Assembly (NCBI GenBank): GCA_910586485.1
Contig: CAJUIA010000001.1
Span: 1-64,000 of the forward strand
From: an uncultured Acetatifactor sp.
GTDB taxonomy: Bacteria; Bacillota; Clostridia; Lachnospirales; Lachnospiraceae
Direction of reading: 5' to 3'
DNA length: 64,000 nucleotides
This document shows positions 7,599-15,841 of this stretch, piece after piece (within the stretch, counting starts at the first letter, position 1; the number at the start of each line of letters is the position of its first letter). Under the pieces are notes generated by a model that had not been told where the DNA came from, ran no database searches, and saw only the letters and a program-made list of their open reading frames with translations. The translations under genes were made by a program, and so were the position numbers.

Positions 7599-8798
7599 TT
7601 ATGATTTGCTATCGCTATTTATCCCCTTTCGCATACTTTTCATCAGCATAAGACACACTATCAGTATCAGCGGGAACAGGCATCCGATCAGCATTCCCCG
7701 CTTCAGATTATTGCCGGACATTTGGGTGATAGTACCCACCAGCCCTGGCCCCAGTGAGCCGCCCAGGTCTCCGGCCATAGCCAGCAGGGCAAACATGGCT
7801 GTACCGCCTGCAGGGAGCCTTCCGGAACAGATGCTGATGGTACCGGGCCACATAATACCCACAGAAAAACCACACATAATGCAGCCGATCAGCCCCAGCA
7901 CGGCATTGTCCGACAGGGAAGCCGACACGTAACAGAGCAGGCACAGGCAGCCGGAGCCGATCATAAATTTCATCAGATCCAGTCGGTCGCCGTATTTCCC
8001 GAAAATAACGCGGCTGATGCCCATAGTTACCGCAAACATGCAGGGGCCGGCCAGATCTCCTATGGCCTTAGACAGGCCAAGGGCGGATTCCGCATAGGCG
8101 GAAGCCCATTGAGACATGGACAGTTCGGAAGCTCCTGCGCATATCATCAGGATAATGGCGATCCAAAAGACGGGTACCCGGAGCAGGCGGCTTACCTTCA
8201 TGCTTTCGCCGTCCTCTGCCAGAGGCTCGATGGGGCAGGTGGCAAAATTGTAGATATTATAAAGGGGAATCAGCGCCCATATGCAGGCAAGCCACTTCCA
8301 GCTGCCGATGCCAAATATCGCAAAAAAGACGGTGGATAAGAGGATTACACCTACCGAACCCCAGCAATAAAAGGAATGCAGCAGGCTCATGACGGCTTCC
8401 TTATGGTCAAAGGGACAGGCCTCCACGATGGGACTGCATAATACCTCGATCAAGCCGCTGCCCACAGCATAAATGATTACGCTGATAATGATGCCGGCCA
8501 GAGGGTCGGGAAGGAGTTCGGGCAAAAAGGCAAGCCCGATCAGCCCCAGAGCGGAACAAAGTTCTGAAGCTATTACACATCTGCGGTATCCGATACGATC
8601 TGCAAAATAGGAGCATAAAACGTCTATTATCAGCTGGGTCAGGAAAAAGACCGTGGAAATCAGAGCTATTTTTCCCAGGGGGATATGATAATCACTGTGA
8701 AATTTTAAAAACAGCAGGGGCGCAAAATTTGCGGCAATAGCCTGTGTGATAAAGCCCAGATAACAGGCTGTCAGTGTTTTTTTGTAATTTTTGTTCAT
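7599..8798 (-). CDS. MFS transporter
   Basis: A 399-residue integral membrane protein with about 12 hydrophobic segments and the loop motif DRIGYRRCVIASEL (motif A of the major facilitator superfamily) after segment 2. The layout resembles FucP-like or general MFS sugar and drug carriers, with the central loop PLAEDGESMKVSRLL between halves. It is transcribed divergently from an AraC-family regulator (8940-9833), the usual arrangement for a regulated carbohydrate or metabolite importer. A TATAAT box (complement of 8836-8841) with TTGATT 17 bp upstream is a good promoter for this gene. The substrate is not evident. Confidence 0.8.
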   Translation of the reverse strand: MNKNYKKTLTACYLGFITQAIAANFAPLLFLKFHSDYHIPLGKIALISTVFFLTQLIIDVLCSYFADRIGYRRCVIASELCSALGLIGLAFLPELLPDPLAGIIISVIIYAVGSGLIEVLCSPIVEACPFDHKEAVMSLLHSFYCWGSVGVILLSTVFFAIFGIGSWKWLACIWALIPLYNIYNFATCPIEPLAEDGESMKVSRLLRVPVFWIAIILMICAGASELSMSQWASAYAESALGLSKAIGDLAGPCMFAVTMGISRVIFGKYGDRLDLMKFMIGSGCLCLLCYVSASLSDNAVLGLIGCIMCGFSVGIMWPGTISICSGRLPAGGTAMFALLAMAGDLGGSLGPGLVGTITQMSGNNLKRGMLIGCLFPLILIVCLMLMKSMRKGINSDSKS

Positions 8799-8835
8799 GT
8801 TGACTCATGCTTCCTTCCTTGCTACAATGAGTTAC

Positions 8836-8900
8836 ATTATATGGCAGGTCAAAATGTAAATCAAGATAGTATTTCGTAAATTTATTACACAATATGGCAG
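8836..8900. promoter_or_regulatory. Divergent regulatory region with repeated ATATGGCAG
   Basis: The identical 9-mer ATATGGCAG occurs at 8839-8847 and 8892-8900, 53 bp apart (about five helical turns). The first copy overlaps the minus-strand -10 box of the MFS gene. Two direct sites on one face of the helix suit an AraC-type activator that can loop DNA. Confidence 0.45.
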
Positions 8901-8939
8901 TTTTGCGAGAGAAACAGGATAAGAGGCAGGAGAATTGAT

Positions 8940-9833
8940 ATGACGGCATCTGACAGTTACAGTAAAATTATAACGGATGAGTCCTTAAGGGAAACCATTC
9001 GTCATGGCAGTGATGAGTATCCGTTTCAGTATTATCTGGAGGATATTTGGCTTTTTGATTTTCACTGCATAGACTGGCACTGGCATCCGGAAGTGGAATT
9101 TGTACTGATTGAAAAGGGCACGGCGGACTTTCTGATCGGAAGTGAAAGATATGTGCTGCGTGCTGGAACGGGTATCTTTATAAATTCTCAGGTGATACAC
9201 AGGTTTGAAGCGGCGGAAAGTACCGTTATCCCTAATATAGTGTTTTCACCTTCTCTTCTTGCCGGGGAAGAAAGTCTGATTTACCGGAAGTTTATACAGC
9301 CGGTTCTTGATTCGCCTGCCGAATGTATGATCTTTTCTGCTGATGATTCCGTGGAGAAGGAAATAAAGGATACGCTTGTTTCTGTGTTTGCCCTCCAGGA
9401 ATCGGGCAAGGAGTGTGAAATAAAAACCGTAGAACTGCTTTTAAAGCTGTGGTATATGCTGTTCAGACAGATGCAGCCGGCCGAGGAAGCATCCGCGCCC
9501 CGTTCCTCTGTGCGGAACCGGGCGCAGCTTCAAATTATGATGCAGTATATACATAAGAATTTCAGGGGGCCGGTTTCGCTGGATGATATTGCGGGTACGG
9601 TGATGTTAAGCAAAAGCAGTGTGCTGAATCTGTTTCGGGAAAATATACATACATCACCCATAGAATATCTGATCAATTACAGACTGAAATATGCGGCCAG
9701 ACTGCTGGCTGCCACGGAGAACAGTGTCTCCACCGTGGCCCGGGATGCCGGGTTTGAAAATATCGGTTATTTTTGCCGTAAATTTAAAGAGGTATTCGGG
9801 GTAACGCCCGGCGAATACAGGAAACAGGGATGA
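8940..9833 (+). CDS. AraC family transcriptional regulator with cupin domain
   Basis: A 297-residue regulator. The N-terminal half (about 40-110) is a cupin-like ligand-binding domain (HWHPEVEFVLIEKGTADFLIG, and GTGIFINSQVIHRF with the metal/ligand histidine pattern). The C-terminal 100 residues contain the two helix-turn-helix motifs of AraC proteins, ending with the signature NIGYFCRKFKEVFGVTPGEY. GGCAGGAG upstream of the ATG supports the start. It is divergent from the MFS gene and is probably its activator in response to a small sugar-like ligand. Its stop is 2 bp from the end of the convergent HD-GYP gene. Confidence 0.85.
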   Translation: MTASDSYSKIITDESLRETIRHGSDEYPFQYYLEDIWLFDFHCIDWHWHPEVEFVLIEKGTADFLIGSERYVLRAGTGIFINSQVIHRFEAAESTVIPNIVFSPSLLAGEESLIYRKFIQPVLDSPAECMIFSADDSVEKEIKDTLVSVFALQESGKECEIKTVELLLKLWYMLFRQMQPAEEASAPRSSVRNRAQLQIMMQYIHKNFRGPVSLDDIAGTVMLSKSSVLNLFRENIHTSPIEYLINYRLKYAARLLAATENSVSTVARDAGFENIGYFCRKFKEVFGVTPGEYRKQG

Positions 9834-9835
9834 AA

Positions 9836-11518
9836 TTACTGTCTTCGGGCATTCTCCTGCAGGTATTGATGCACATCCTCCCGAATGGCAAAAAACACGT
9901 CCACCAGCACGGGATCGAAATGCTTTCCAGCATCCTCCCGGAGAATGGAAAAGGCATGTTCCTCCGCCATTGCTTCCTTATATACACGCTTACAGACCAA
10001 GGCGTCAAATACATCCGCCACCGCCATGATTCGTGCCGAAAGGGGGATTTCGCTGCCTCGCAGGCCCATGGGATAACCGCTGCCGTCCCATTTTTCGTGA
10101 TGGCAGCACACGATTTCTTTAGCCATCTGCAAAAGCTCTGGTTCCGCGTTGCCTGCCAGGATCTTCTCTACAATGTCCCCGCCTAAAAAGGCGTGGGTTT
10201 TCATGATCTCAAATTCCTCCGGCGTGAACTTTCCGGGTTTGTTTAAAATCACATCGGAAATGAGAATCTTGCCCACATCATGCAGCGGGGCCGCATTGCG
10301 TATGTAAACTGTAAATTTTTCGTTCACTGTCTCCGGATATATGTTATTTTCCAGCATATAATCAGCCATCATGGATACATAGCGCTTCGTATTGCGTACA
10401 TGCTCGCCGGTGGAGTTGTCCCGGCTTTCGATGATGGCAGCCATGCCCTCGATTACACTTTCCTGCATGCGGATCCGCTCAAGAGCCTGCTCCTTGATTT
10501 TCTTGGTCTGTGTCTCTACCCGCTCTTCCAGAGTGGCCTGATAGCCTTGCAGCTCTTCGGCATATCGGGTAGCTTTGTTTCTGTTGCGGTAACTGGAGGT
10601 GCAGAAGTACCCTACTACAATAAAAATCAGTACACTTACAAAAATATTCCGCCATAGTGTAACCTTGACTCTTTCAAACAGGTCAGCCGTATTGATTACC
10701 ATGACTACATACCAGTCCTTTTGGACCTCTTTGGAAAAGATCATACATTCTTCACCATCCAGCTCCATGGTCACGGCTTTTTCGTTACTGGAAAGAATTT
10801 TCCGGGTCATTTCCGGCAGCTGAGTGTCCTGCATATCCTCGTCGGTGAGATAATTTTTCCCCTTTTGAGAGTCGTCTTGATGGGCAACCACCAGGCCGTT
10901 TTTGTCAATGATAAAGCCGTATCCTTCTCCGTTCAGCTGGATGTTCTTTGCCATCTGCTGCATTTCATCCATTACAATATCCAGGGAGACCACACTTTTT
11001 CCGTCTGACAGAAGCTGGCTTACCGAAATCATGATGCTGCCTGTCTGGGCATCCAGATAAGGGGAAACTACCATGGGGCGGCCGCCGCCTGCCAGGGCTG
11101 TTGTATACCAGACCCGTTCCTGGGGGACATAATCATCATCCGGCACCCAGCCGATGCCGTCCAGATAAACACCGTTAAAAACGCCGTATATGCCGGTAAA
11201 ATTTTTATCAATGGCGCGTGCATAATCCTCCGATTCCTGCAGCAGAAATTTTTCGATTTCCTCCGGGTCGGCGCCGCCGCGCATCATGGAATCTACCACC
11301 AGCCCTGTCACCTGCAGGACGTCAAGTCCCTGCAGCAGAAAGTTGTTCAGCTCTTCGGCTTCCTGGGATACGGAATTCTTGCCGATGGTAACGGCATCCT
11401 CCATAGCCACGGAATAAAAAGAAGCGAAAGTATAAAAAGCAATAACGCCAAGGGCAAATAATGTGATTACCAGTGTTAAAATATACTGAATGCGGTTATG
11501 GCCTTTCTTTGACTTCAT
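9836..11518 (-). CDS. Cache-domain HD-GYP phosphodiesterase
   Basis: A 560-residue membrane sensor. A transmembrane segment (about 10-33) is followed by an extracellular double-Cache sensor (about 40-285, including GVYLDGIGWVPDDDYVP), a second membrane segment (about 290-310), a coiled coil (about 315-350), and an HD-GYP domain (about 360-550). The catalytic HD is in PLHDVGK (about residue 412) and the GYP motif in HHEKWDGSGYPMGLRG (about 472-487). HD-GYP proteins hydrolyse cyclic di-GMP or related dinucleotides, so this links an extracellular small-molecule signal to nucleotide second messengers. It is transcribed alone. Confidence 0.88.
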   Translation of the reverse strand: MKSKKGHNRIQYILTLVITLFALGVIAFYTFASFYSVAMEDAVTIGKNSVSQEAEELNNFLLQGLDVLQVTGLVVDSMMRGGADPEEIEKFLLQESEDYARAIDKNFTGIYGVFNGVYLDGIGWVPDDDYVPQERVWYTTALAGGGRPMVVSPYLDAQTGSIMISVSQLLSDGKSVVSLDIVMDEMQQMAKNIQLNGEGYGFIIDKNGLVVAHQDDSQKGKNYLTDEDMQDTQLPEMTRKILSSNEKAVTMELDGEECMIFSKEVQKDWYVVMVINTADLFERVKVTLWRNIFVSVLIFIVVGYFCTSSYRNRNKATRYAEELQGYQATLEERVETQTKKIKEQALERIRMQESVIEGMAAIIESRDNSTGEHVRNTKRYVSMMADYMLENNIYPETVNEKFTVYIRNAAPLHDVGKILISDVILNKPGKFTPEEFEIMKTHAFLGGDIVEKILAGNAEPELLQMAKEIVCCHHEKWDGSGYPMGLRGSEIPLSARIMAVADVFDALVCKRVYKEAMAEEHAFSILREDAGKHFDPVLVDVFFAIREDVHQYLQENARRQ

Positions 11519-11619
11519 CTCATATTCCTCTTGTCAATATAGCGAATTTGATTATATTGTTTAGTATAGCACGCACAAAGAAATTTGGAAAGTTTATTAT
11601 CGAAAATGAAAAATTCCTG

Positions 11620-11650
11620 TTGACTCTCCCCCAAGGTCAGATACTATACT
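11620..11650 (+). promoter_or_regulatory. MerR-type promoter with 19-bp spacer
   Basis: TTGACT (11620-11625) and TATACT (11645-11650) are separated by 19 bp, not the usual 17. Long spacers are the hallmark of promoters activated by MerR-family DNA untwisting, and the gene downstream encodes a MerR protein. The spacer starts CTCTCCCC, as in BmrR-type operators, though the dyad is imperfect. Confidence 0.6.
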
Positions 11651-11694
11651 GTGTACAGATTCGAATCTATCAAGAGCAAAAGGAGTGGAGCGGA

Positions 11695-12504
11695 ATGCTG
11701 CAGATCGGAGAATTCTCCAAAATATGTCAGGTCAGCGTGAAGACGCTGCATCATTATGACAAGATCGGCCTGCTGGTACCGGCAGAGGTGGACCGCCTTA
11801 CCGGCTACCGGTATTATCGGACGGAGCAGATTGACCGGATGAACTATATACAGCGTTTGAAGCGGTATGGCTTTTCTTTGGAGCAAATCCAGGAGCTGCT
11901 TGCTCTTTCCGATGATAAAATGCTCTTGAGCGTGCTGCGGCAGCAGAAGGAAATTTTAAGGCAAAAGCAACAGGAAACGGTGATTATTTTAAACGAACTA
12001 CAGACGCATATTTCTGTATTTGAAAGGACAGGTGATATTATGACTTATCAAAAGAGTTATGTTATAGAAGTGAAAAATTCTCCGGCTATGAATGTATTGA
12101 CAAATCGTGCCGTGATGGGGGTGGATGAATTCGGCAAGTATTACGGCACGCTTTTTGAGCGGGTGCCTAAGGAGCGGGTCACGCCCACAGGCTTAAATGG
12201 AGCCAGATATTATGATCAGGAATTTAACCAGGAATCATCGGATGTAGAGCTGTTTATCGGCATTAAGGAAAAGGACAAGGCAGACACGGTTTTAGAGCCT
12301 GTAGAGTGTGCCATGACCGTTCATCACGGAAGCTATTCCACGCTTTCGGAGGGCTATGGCGCCGTCGTTTCCTGGATCATTGAGAACGGCTATGAGATGG
12401 CGGGAGCACCTTTTGAGCTTTATATTAAGACTCAGTTTGACTCCTATTCCCCTGAGGATTGGGAGACGGAAATATATTTTCCGGTGCGGAAGAAAAATGG
12501 ATGA
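11695..12504 (+). CDS. MerR family regulator with GyrI-like effector-binding domain
   Basis: A 269-residue transcription factor. Residues about 1-70 are the MerR winged helix-turn-helix (LQIGEFSKICQVSVKTLHHY), followed by a coiled coil (about 75-115) and a GyrI-like/AraC effector-binding domain (about 120-265). This is the BmrR architecture, which responds to hydrophobic cations and other drugs. The ATG at 11695 is preferred over the longer frame because AGGAG lies upstream (11681-11685) and the family N-terminus begins here. It is probably autoregulated from the 19-bp-spacer promoter. No efflux pump gene is adjacent. Confidence 0.85.
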   Translation: MLQIGEFSKICQVSVKTLHHYDKIGLLVPAEVDRLTGYRYYRTEQIDRMNYIQRLKRYGFSLEQIQELLALSDDKMLLSVLRQQKEILRQKQQETVIILNELQTHISVFERTGDIMTYQKSYVIEVKNSPAMNVLTNRAVMGVDEFGKYYGTLFERVPKERVTPTGLNGARYYDQEFNQESSDVELFIGIKEKDKADTVLEPVECAMTVHHGSYSTLSEGYGAVVSWIIENGYEMAGAPFELYIKTQFDSYSPEDWETEIYFPVRKKNG

Positions 12505-12537
12505 AGGACAGGTTACTGGTCAAGGAATAAGCAGTAA

Positions 12538-12573
12538 CAAAGAAAGGGCTCCCCAAGAAATATCGGGGGGCCC
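12538..12573 (-). terminator. Terminator for the minus-strand PNPOx gene
   Basis: A 9-bp GC-rich stem (12546-12554 with 12565-12573, one G-U pair) is followed on the minus strand by a T-rich stretch TTTCTTTG. It sits between convergent genes and may work in both directions, but the T-run favours the minus strand. Confidence 0.65.
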
Positions 12574-12637
12574 TATTGATGGCAATTAGGGCAAAAAAGC
12601 AGTATCATCCAAAGGTAAGGCTGTGCGCTAATGGCCG

Positions 12638-13066
12638 CTATGCGGTAAAATCAATATCATACCGGGTGCCGTGGGAAAACAATACGCCGTCGGTAAGGCG
12701 GATCTGCAGGATGCAGGTGTTTTCGTCTTCAAAATTGGTGTGACCATTGTCAATCCATGAGGCAAAAGCTTTTTTCAGCATGTCGGTGATTGCTTTGTTC
12801 TCCGGTTTGCCCACATAACCCAAATTGATGCCCTCACCGTGGCCGGTAAACCAATCGCCGCAGACGGCTACGGAGGGATTCCTGCCGATCTGCCGCATTT
12901 TATTGGACAGGCTGTAGGTAATTACATAAAACGAACCGTCTTCATAATAAGCGTCCACGTTGCGGACATGGGGAATGCCATCCTCCACCGTTGCCAGAGG
13001 AAGGATGAAATCGTGACCAAACCTCTCGTCCATAAGCGCCCTTGTAGTATCTGTTAATTTTTCCAT
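12638..13066 (-). CDS. Pyridoxamine 5'-phosphate oxidase-like flavoprotein
   Basis: A 142-residue split-barrel protein of the PNPOx-like family, probably binding FMN or another flavin. Its fold is indicated by LPLATVEDGIPHVRNVDAYY (first strands), TYSLSNKMRQIGRNPSVAVC, and the C-terminal strand DGVLFSHGTRYDIDF. Family members include flavin reductases, pyridoxamine oxidases and small stress flavoproteins; which one this is cannot be told. It lies 45 bp downstream of another minus-strand gene that carries a related split-barrel domain, so the two could be co-transcribed. Confidence 0.75.
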   Translation of the reverse strand: MEKLTDTTRALMDERFGHDFILPLATVEDGIPHVRNVDAYYEDGSFYVITYSLSNKMRQIGRNPSVAVCGDWFTGHGEGINLGYVGKPENKAITDMLKKAFASWIDNGHTNFEDENTCILQIRLTDGVLFSHGTRYDIDFTA

Positions 13067-13111
13067 TCGTGTTCCTTTCCGCCCGTTTCGGGCACTGCAT
13101 TGGTAATGTTT

Positions 13112-13711
13112 TCAGACAATGCTGACTTTCTCCGGATGAATTCGATAAACGGCAAGAAATATTTCCCGGCCTTCCGCGTACTTTTTCCGCAGTACGGGGT
13201 AGGAAGAGAAAACCAGCTCGTGACAGACAGGAGAATCGTCCTTTTCTGCGGTGCCGCTGATGCGGATCCATTTTCCAGAGGTCAGGTTATAGCTTGCCAG
13301 TTCTACGCTGCCGTTCCGGGCAAGGTCTGAACTGACACTTTTTCTGCTGTCCGTGACGATGAACAGATCCTGTCCGTCGCTTAAAATCATTCCCAGAGGC
13401 CGGAGCCTGGGCCGGGAGTCACTACAGGTAGCCAGAAAGAAATATCCGCACTCCCGGATAAAGGATACGCAGGTGTCGGCCGTTATCTTCGCATCGTCCG
13501 GACTGTCCCGGACAATCACATCGCTGAGCAGGTAGTCTATGCTGCAGGAGAACAGTCTGCTCAGCCGGATCAGCTTTTCCGTTTCGGGGAAGGCCAGATC
13601 CATTTCCCAGCGGGAAACAGACTGTCGGGTTACTCCCAGCAGCTCTGCCAGTTGTTCCTGTGTGATATTGTGGCCCTTGCGGAGGGCAGCTATTTTTTCA
13701 CCGGTTGTCAT
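13112..13711 (-). CDS. XRE helix-turn-helix fused to PNPOx-like domain
   Basis: A 199-residue regulator. The N-terminal 60 residues are a Cro/C1-type helix-turn-helix (KIAALRKGHNITQEQLAELL then SRWEMDLAFP). The rest (about 75-199) is a PNPOx-like split barrel (GYFFLATCSDSRPRLRPLGM, KSVSSDLARNGSVELASYN). This suggests a transcription factor sensing a flavin or a small ligand. The start at 13711 is the usual XRE N-terminus (MTTGEKIAALRK); the longer frame would add seven residues. It lies upstream of a stand-alone PNPOx gene (12638-13066), a plausible partner. Confidence 0.75.
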   Translation of the reverse strand: MTTGEKIAALRKGHNITQEQLAELLGVTRQSVSRWEMDLAFPETEKLIRLSRLFSCSIDYLLSDVIVRDSPDDAKITADTCVSFIRECGYFFLATCSDSRPRLRPLGMILSDGQDLFIVTDSRKSVSSDLARNGSVELASYNLTSGKWIRISGTAEKDDSPVCHELVFSSYPVLRKKYAEGREIFLAVYRIHPEKVSIV

Positions 13712-13844
13712 CTTGGCCTCGTTCCTCCGCATAAGCGGCAGTCAGGATGTTTTCATTATACACGAATGTTTGTTTTTTTGAAAACCCCTTTTAAGGTGCA
13801 GGATGTAACGTTGAGATTGCATATGTGGACAAGCCTGCCAAATG

Positions 13845-14792
13845 TCAGCCCTCAGATTTTTTCAGGTAGAAATTTCCCAGCTCCAGCAGCTTTTTCTGAG
13901 CCGCGAGAATTTCTTCCTCCGTGCCGTGCCACTGCTTCATGTCTTCGTGAATAAAGTACAGCATTCTGTCCGAAAGATTTTTCAGGAAGGCCTGCACCAC
14001 GCAGCCTGATGCGCCGGTGAGCGCTGCCGTCAGAGCAGCGTTATCCGTATCCCGCAGGATCAGCTGGATTTCGAAATCTCCCAGCTGCGCAAAGGCTTCC
14101 AGCAGGTCCGTATGCTCGGAATATAGTTTTTTATCCCTGTATTGGTCCAGGATGTCCTGACGGGTGTATTTCAAAAGCTCGCTCATATTGGTTTTCCTTT
14201 CTCGATAATCAATGCCGATAAAGGATGAAATCAGCTCCTGCATCATTTCGGGAGCATCCCCGGCAAAGATTCTTTTTAATGCTGCCGTGATCATGCGGCC
14301 CTCCTGGCGCTCCGCATCCGGGAGTGTCGTGGAATAATTCTCAAGAAGCTGAAATGCCGCGTCCGCATCTACTTGCTTCATAAACAGATACATAATAAAG
14401 GGAATGGCAAAGGCCAGGAATCTGCTTCCGCCCTTAAGGTCGGGGATACAGGCTTCCATGGCAAGCAGCCCCTGTTTCCTGCTGATTTCACTGCACTTCA
14501 ACAGATCCTCCCCGATTATGGCAAGACGAAATTTTTGAGCGTCATAGATACCCAGTTCTTCTACCTGTCCGGGGGTTCTGCCCACCAGCTCGTCTATGCT
14601 GCATTCAAAGAGGTCCGCCAGGGCCCACAGCATTTCGATGCTGGGTTTCGACAGGTTTCGTTCCCATTTGGAAACGGCAGCAGGACTGACATTCAGTACG
14701 GCAGCCAGCTGCTCCTGATTCATTCGCTTTGCCATACGCAGGGAATATATTTTCCCGCCCATGGCTATCCCGTGATATTGTATGCTCTCCAT
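13845..14792 (-). CDS. XRE regulator with MotA-like and FliG_C-like domains
   Basis: A 315-residue protein. Residues about 11-68 are an XRE helix-turn-helix (MNQEQLAAVLNVSPAAVSKW). Residues about 95-195 (ISRKQGLLAMEACIPDL, FLAFAIPFIMYL) resemble the cytoplasmic part of the flagellar stator protein MotA. Residues about 228-312 (EIQLILRDTD, LTAALTGASG, FLKNLSDRM, AAQKKL) follow the pattern of the FliG C-terminal domain, which normally contacts MotA. No flagellar genes are visible in the window. AAGGAG 7 bp upstream supports the start. It may use a rotor/stator-derived scaffold for a non-flagellar regulatory purpose. The similarity was read by eye and not tested by profile search. Confidence 0.65.
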   Translation of the reverse strand: MESIQYHGIAMGGKIYSLRMAKRMNQEQLAAVLNVSPAAVSKWERNLSKPSIEMLWALADLFECSIDELVGRTPGQVEELGIYDAQKFRLAIIGEDLLKCSEISRKQGLLAMEACIPDLKGGSRFLAFAIPFIMYLFMKQVDADAAFQLLENYSTTLPDAERQEGRMITAALKRIFAGDAPEMMQELISSFIGIDYRERKTNMSELLKYTRQDILDQYRDKKLYSEHTDLLEAFAQLGDFEIQLILRDTDNAALTAALTGASGCVVQAFLKNLSDRMLYFIHEDMKQWHGTEEEILAAQKKLLELGNFYLKKSEG

Positions 14793-15107
14793 GCTTCCTC
14801 TCCTTGTCCGTTTTATGGGACATCAATTTAATACTTGTTTTTGCCGACAGTCCGTCAGGTCTGACATTGGAAGTCTGCTCCAATCGCCTGCAGGCGTCAT
14901 TGCTGCCCTCTGCAGAAGGTGCGTTTATAATATACAGTTTAGGGGGTCGCTTATGTAAAGTCAAAGGATAAAACATAGAGTTTTTCAACTGTAGGTTTTC
15001 TGTATGAGTGATCGAAAACGATTATACTTGTTTTTTCCACTGGTGTACAGGCCGATTATGGTGTAATATTAAAAGTATCCATACACATGAAAAGAGGTGA
15101 TAAATAT
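14793..15107. other. Intergenic with several small hairpins
   Basis: This 315-base gap contains short inverted repeats such as TTGGA/TCCAA (14868-14884) and CGCCTG/CAGGCG (14885-14896), and the promoter regions of the flanking genes. No RNA gene or protein is evident. Confidence 0.4.
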
Positions 15108-15164
15108 ATGAAAAATTGTAACGGATTTAACCATAAACGTGGCTCTGGTGCCCATGCAGAATAG
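15108..15164 (+). CDS. Candidate 18-residue peptide
   Basis: ATG at 15108 is preceded by AGAGGTGAT at 15093-15101, a strong ribosome-binding site, and codes for 18 residues rich in histidine, glycine and lysine (MKNCNGFNHKRGSGAHAE) before TAG. An 8-bp stem TTATATAG/CTATATAA follows at about 15168-15205. It might be a leader peptide for the CD3324-family gene 150 bp downstream, or a small independent peptide. Function is unknown. Confidence 0.35.
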   Translation: MKNCNGFNHKRGSGAHAE

Positions 15165-15311
15165 CAGTTATATAGAAATCTGTATGGGCGGTAAAACTAT
15201 ATAATCTGCTGTTTCTGCGACTTGTTTATTATGGAACGATTCATTGCGGCGCAAGCAATGTCTGCTCAGCGAGCAATTTATACTCGCGGGAATAAATAAG
15301 GAGTGGGAAAG

Positions 15312-15605
15312 ATGAAATATACGAATGCAGCAGAAATTTTACCTTCCGGGCTATTGCGGGAGGTGCAGTGTTATATTGAAGGAGAGCTTCTGTATATCCC
15401 TAAGTCCGAAGAAAAACAGGAGTGGGGTGCAGTCAGCGGCTCAAAAAGGTTTTATGAGGAAAGGAACAGCCGGATCAGGGAATTATTTCATGGCGGCATG
15501 TCGATTAAAGAGCTGTCCGAAAAATTCGGATTGTCCGGCAGTACAATAAAGAAGATCATTTATCATAAAAAAGATCGTTTATCAAAAGAAGACCGTTTAT
15601 CATAA
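15312..15605 (+). CDS. CD3324 family helix-turn-helix protein
   Basis: A 97-residue protein starting MKYTNAAEILPSGLLREVQ, the typical N-terminus of the Clostridial CD3324 family. The C-terminal half contains a helix-turn-helix (IRELFHGGMSIKELSEKFGL then SGSTIKKIIYHK) like those of Mor/resolvase-type DNA-binding proteins. AAGGAG 8 bp upstream supports the ATG at 15312. The last 12 residues (KKDRLSKEDRLS) are encoded by a tandem DNA repeat that runs past the stop, so the C-terminus may vary among strains. A strong terminator follows. Confidence 0.75.
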   Translation: MKYTNAAEILPSGLLREVQCYIEGELLYIPKSEEKQEWGAVSGSKRFYEERNSRIRELFHGGMSIKELSEKFGLSGSTIKKIIYHKKDRLSKEDRLS

Positions 15606-15668
15606 AGAAGAACATTTATCAAAAGAAGATCGTTTATCAGAAAAATAGTTTATCGAAAGAAGAATGTT
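15545..15668 (+). repeat. Degenerate 16-19-bp tandem repeat across a gene end
   Basis: About seven copies of a unit like AAAAGAAGATCGTTTATC run from inside the CD3324 gene to 63 bp past its stop codon. The units vary in length and base, ruling out a CRISPR array. Copy number change would alter both the protein's C-terminus and the following RNA. Confidence 0.7.
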
Positions 15669-15687
15669 TGTATGTTAAGGCTGTTCT

Positions 15688-15722
15688 CCCGGAATTTTAC
15701 ATCTAATTCCGGGGGATTTTTT
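15688..15722 (+). terminator. Rho-independent terminator
   Basis: A 9-bp perfect stem (15688-15696 with 15705-15713) is followed by GGA and a run of six T. It ends the CD3324-family transcript. Confidence 0.85.
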
Positions 15723-15841
15723 GCCTTATTTAGGAAATTTCTTCTGCCGTAGGAAGCTGGCAGTTGTAAATTTGACTATAATCATTTTGAAGACTCGAAG
15801 CCGCCGCTTTTTCATTATATAGTATATCCGGGTGAGGGATA

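Noticed and set aside
15545..15668. Possible CRISPR array
   Set aside because: The units vary and are contiguous with no unique spacers, so it is a tandem repeat.
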